DNA of 14,089 bases from WHSM01 sp050701635 (GTDB lineage: Bacteria; Actinomycetota; Actinomycetes; Mycobacteriales; Micromonosporaceae): NCBI GenBank assembly GCA_050701635.1, contig JBOGDF010000122.1:1-14089 (forward strand), written 5' to 3'. The notes under the pieces were generated by a model. That model worked only from the letters and a program-made list of their open reading frames with translations. It was not told the origin of the DNA and did no database searches. The first letter of the stretch is position 1. Each line of letters starts with the position of its first letter. The position numbers and the translations under genes were made by a program. Positions 12,666 through 14,089 of the stretch are shown here, in pieces.

Positions 12666-14089
12666 GGGTCGTCGTCGTCGGATACGGGATGGCCGGCGCC
12701 AGGGTCACCGACGAGCTGCTGCGGCGGGGCGCGGCGGTGACCGTACTGGCGGAGGAGCCGCACCCGGCGTACAACCGGATCCTGCTCTCCTCGCTGTTGG
12801 CGGCAGACGCCGACGTCGCGCTGCGCACCCGGCCCGGCGCGGACCTGCGGCTGGGGGTCGGTGCGGCCTCGATAGACCCATCCGGGGGTACGGTGACCGC
12901 CTCCGACGGCGCCGTGATCAGCTACGACGCGCTGGTGCTGGCCACCGGCAGCCGCTCCTGGCTGCCCCCGGTGGACGGGCTCGACGCGCCCAACGCGGTC
13001 GCGTTCCGCAGCCTGGACGACTGCCGCCGGATCGTCTCGCTGGCGTCCGGCGCGCGGCGCGCGGTGGTGCTGGGCGGCGGGCTGCTCGGCCTGGAGGCGG
13101 CGCGCGGGCTGGCGCGGCGCGGGCTGTCGGTCGAGGTGGTGCACGCCGCCGGGCACCTGATGGAGCAGCAGCTCGACCCGGCTGCCGGCGCGGTGCTGGC
13201 GCGTACGGTCGGCGAGCTGGGGATCGGCGTACGGCTCGACGCGATGGCCACGGCGTGGGACGGGTCGCGGCTGGAGCTCTCGGACGCCACGTCGCTGACC
13301 GCGGACCTGCTGGTGGTGGCGTGCGGCGTACGCCCCGACACCGCGCTCGCCCGGGCCGCCGGGCTGTGGGTGGCGACCGGCGTGGTGGTCGACGACGAGC
13401 TGCGTACCAGTAACGAGCGGATCTACGCGATCGGCGACTGCGCCGAACACGCCGGCGTGGTGTACGGCCTGGTGGCGCCCGCCTGGGAGCAGGCCCGGGT
13501 GGCCGCCGAGGTGATCGCCGGCGGCGACGCGCGCTACCGCGGTTCCCCGCGGGTGACCCGGCTGAAGGCGGCCGGTGTCGATCTGGCGGTGCTCGGCGAT
13601 CCGGCCGACCCGGCTGCCGACGCGCTGACCTACACCGACTCGGCGCGGGGCACGTACCAGAAGATCGCCGTACGCGGCGGCCGGGTCAGCGGCGCGATCC
13701 TGCTCGGCGACAACCCCACCGTCGGTACGGTGACCCAGCTCTTCGACCGCGGTACGCCCGTCCCCGCCGACCGGCGCGCCCTGCTGCTGACCGGGGTGGC
13801 CGGCGCGGGGCCCGCCGTCGCCGAGGAGACGCCGGCCCGGATGCCGGACCGCGCGGTGGTCTGCCGCTGCAACAACGTCACCAAGGGCACCATCACCAGC
13901 GCCTGGCTGGCCGGCGCGCGCGGCGTGGACGCGATCTCGGACGCCACCCGGGCGTGCACCGGCTGCGGCACCTGCCGGGCCGCCGTGGAAGGCATCTGCG
14001 ACTGGCTCGACGCCAGCGAATCCACCGGCCCTCCCGCCGCCACGCCGCAGGGGCCGCAGGGGCCGCAGGCGCCGCACGCGCCACGGGAC
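12662..14089 (+). CDS. FAD/NAD(P)H oxidoreductase with BFD-type 2Fe-2S domain, nitrate reductase electron-transfer subunit (3-prime end outside window)
   Basis: 476 codons, open to the right edge. GTG at 12662 overlaps the nasA stop. The N-terminal RVVVVGYGMAGAR is the FAD-binding Rossmann motif; YDALVLATGS (88-97), the NAD(P)H-binding GGGLLGLEAARGL (138-150) and YAIGDCAE (255-262) complete a pyridine nucleotide-disulfide oxidoreductase fold. Residues 261-370 resemble the rubredoxin/nitrite-reductase C-terminal domain (RLKAAGVDLAVLG, YQKIAVRGGRVSGAILLGD). Cys401, Cys403, Cys435 and Cys438 (CRC, 31 residues, CGTC) fit the BFD-like 2Fe-2S pattern. A Pro/Gln/Ala-rich tail follows. It resembles B. 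subtilis NasB or the front of NirB. Placement directly after nasA favours passing electrons from NAD(P)H to the reductase. If a siroheme domain follows outside the window it would instead be nitrite reductase NirB. Confidence 0.88.
   Translation, partial: MRVVVVGYGMAGARVTDELLRRGAAVTVLAEEPHPAYNRILLSSLLAADADVALRTRPGADLRLGVGAASIDPSGGTVTASDGAVISYDALVLATGSRSWLPPVDGLDAPNAVAFRSLDDCRRIVSLASGARRAVVLGGGLLGLEAARGLARRGLSVEVVHAAGHLMEQQLDPAAGAVLARTVGELGIGVRLDAMATAWDGSRLELSDATSLTADLLVVACGVRPDTALARAAGLWVATGVVVDDELRTSNERIYAIGDCAEHAGVVYGLVAPAWEQARVAAEVIAGGDARYRGSPRVTRLKAAGVDLAVLGDPADPAADALTYTDSARGTYQKIAVRGGRVSGAILLGDNPTVGTVTQLFDRGTPVPADRRALLLTGVAGAGPAVAEETPARMPDRAVVCRCNNVTKGTITSAWLAGARGVDAISDATRACTGCGTCRAAVEGICDWLDASESTGPPAATPQGPQGPQAPHAPRD

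Noticed and set aside
12485..14077. Minus-strand open frame of 530 codons
   Set aside because: Arg/His/Gly/Pro-rich shadow of the FAD/2Fe-2S oxidoreductase, whose plus-strand frame has all cofactor motifs in the right order.

Overview
The window is high-GC DNA with strong GC bias at third codon positions, frequent GTAC/CGTACG words and GTG/TTG starts. The gene order rplM-rpsI-glmM, an S9 protein with a long Ala/Glu/Pro-rich N-terminal extension, and a GlnR-type nitrogen regulon point to an actinomycete, most likely Micromonosporaceae. The family assignment is inference.

Region 1 (1-3465, all minus strand): the N-terminal part of a secreted CBM96/DNRLRE-type protein running off the left edge, a 470-bp gap with leader hairpins and a strong terminator, a secreted S8 subtilisin-like protease with complete catalytic machinery, and a DUF72 protein.

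Region 2 (3545-6052): an accessory-looking segment with visibly weaker GC bias. A DUF1152 gene (minus) diverges from a GntR/HutC-type regulator (plus). The regulator is followed by a translationally coupled pair of small unknown genes whose start is preceded by a 14+14-bp inverted repeat. The same 12-mer, with one mismatch, lies in the gntR promoter region, suggesting an autoregulated module.

Region 3 (6056-8708, minus): housekeeping genes glmM, rpsI and rplM. A terminator-like hairpin separates rpsI from glmM. The rplM promoter carries an 18-bp perfect palindrome over its -35 hexamer, and its leader can fold.

Region 4 (8881-14089, plus): assimilatory nitrate metabolism. It holds a NarK-type nitrate/nitrite transporter, a molybdopterin/4Fe-4S nitrate reductase catalytic subunit, and an overlapping FAD/NAD(P)H oxidoreductase with a BFD-type 2Fe-2S domain that runs off the right edge. 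GlnR-box-like arrays of GTnAC/GAAAC half-sites at 11-bp period precede both narK and nasA, each ending 10 bp before a plausible -10 hexamer. This suggests joint activation under nitrogen limitation. Together these genes would import nitrate and reduce it with electrons passed from NAD(P)H through FAD and 2Fe-2S to the Mo enzyme.

No tRNA, rRNA, CRISPR array, insertion sequence or transposase was seen.
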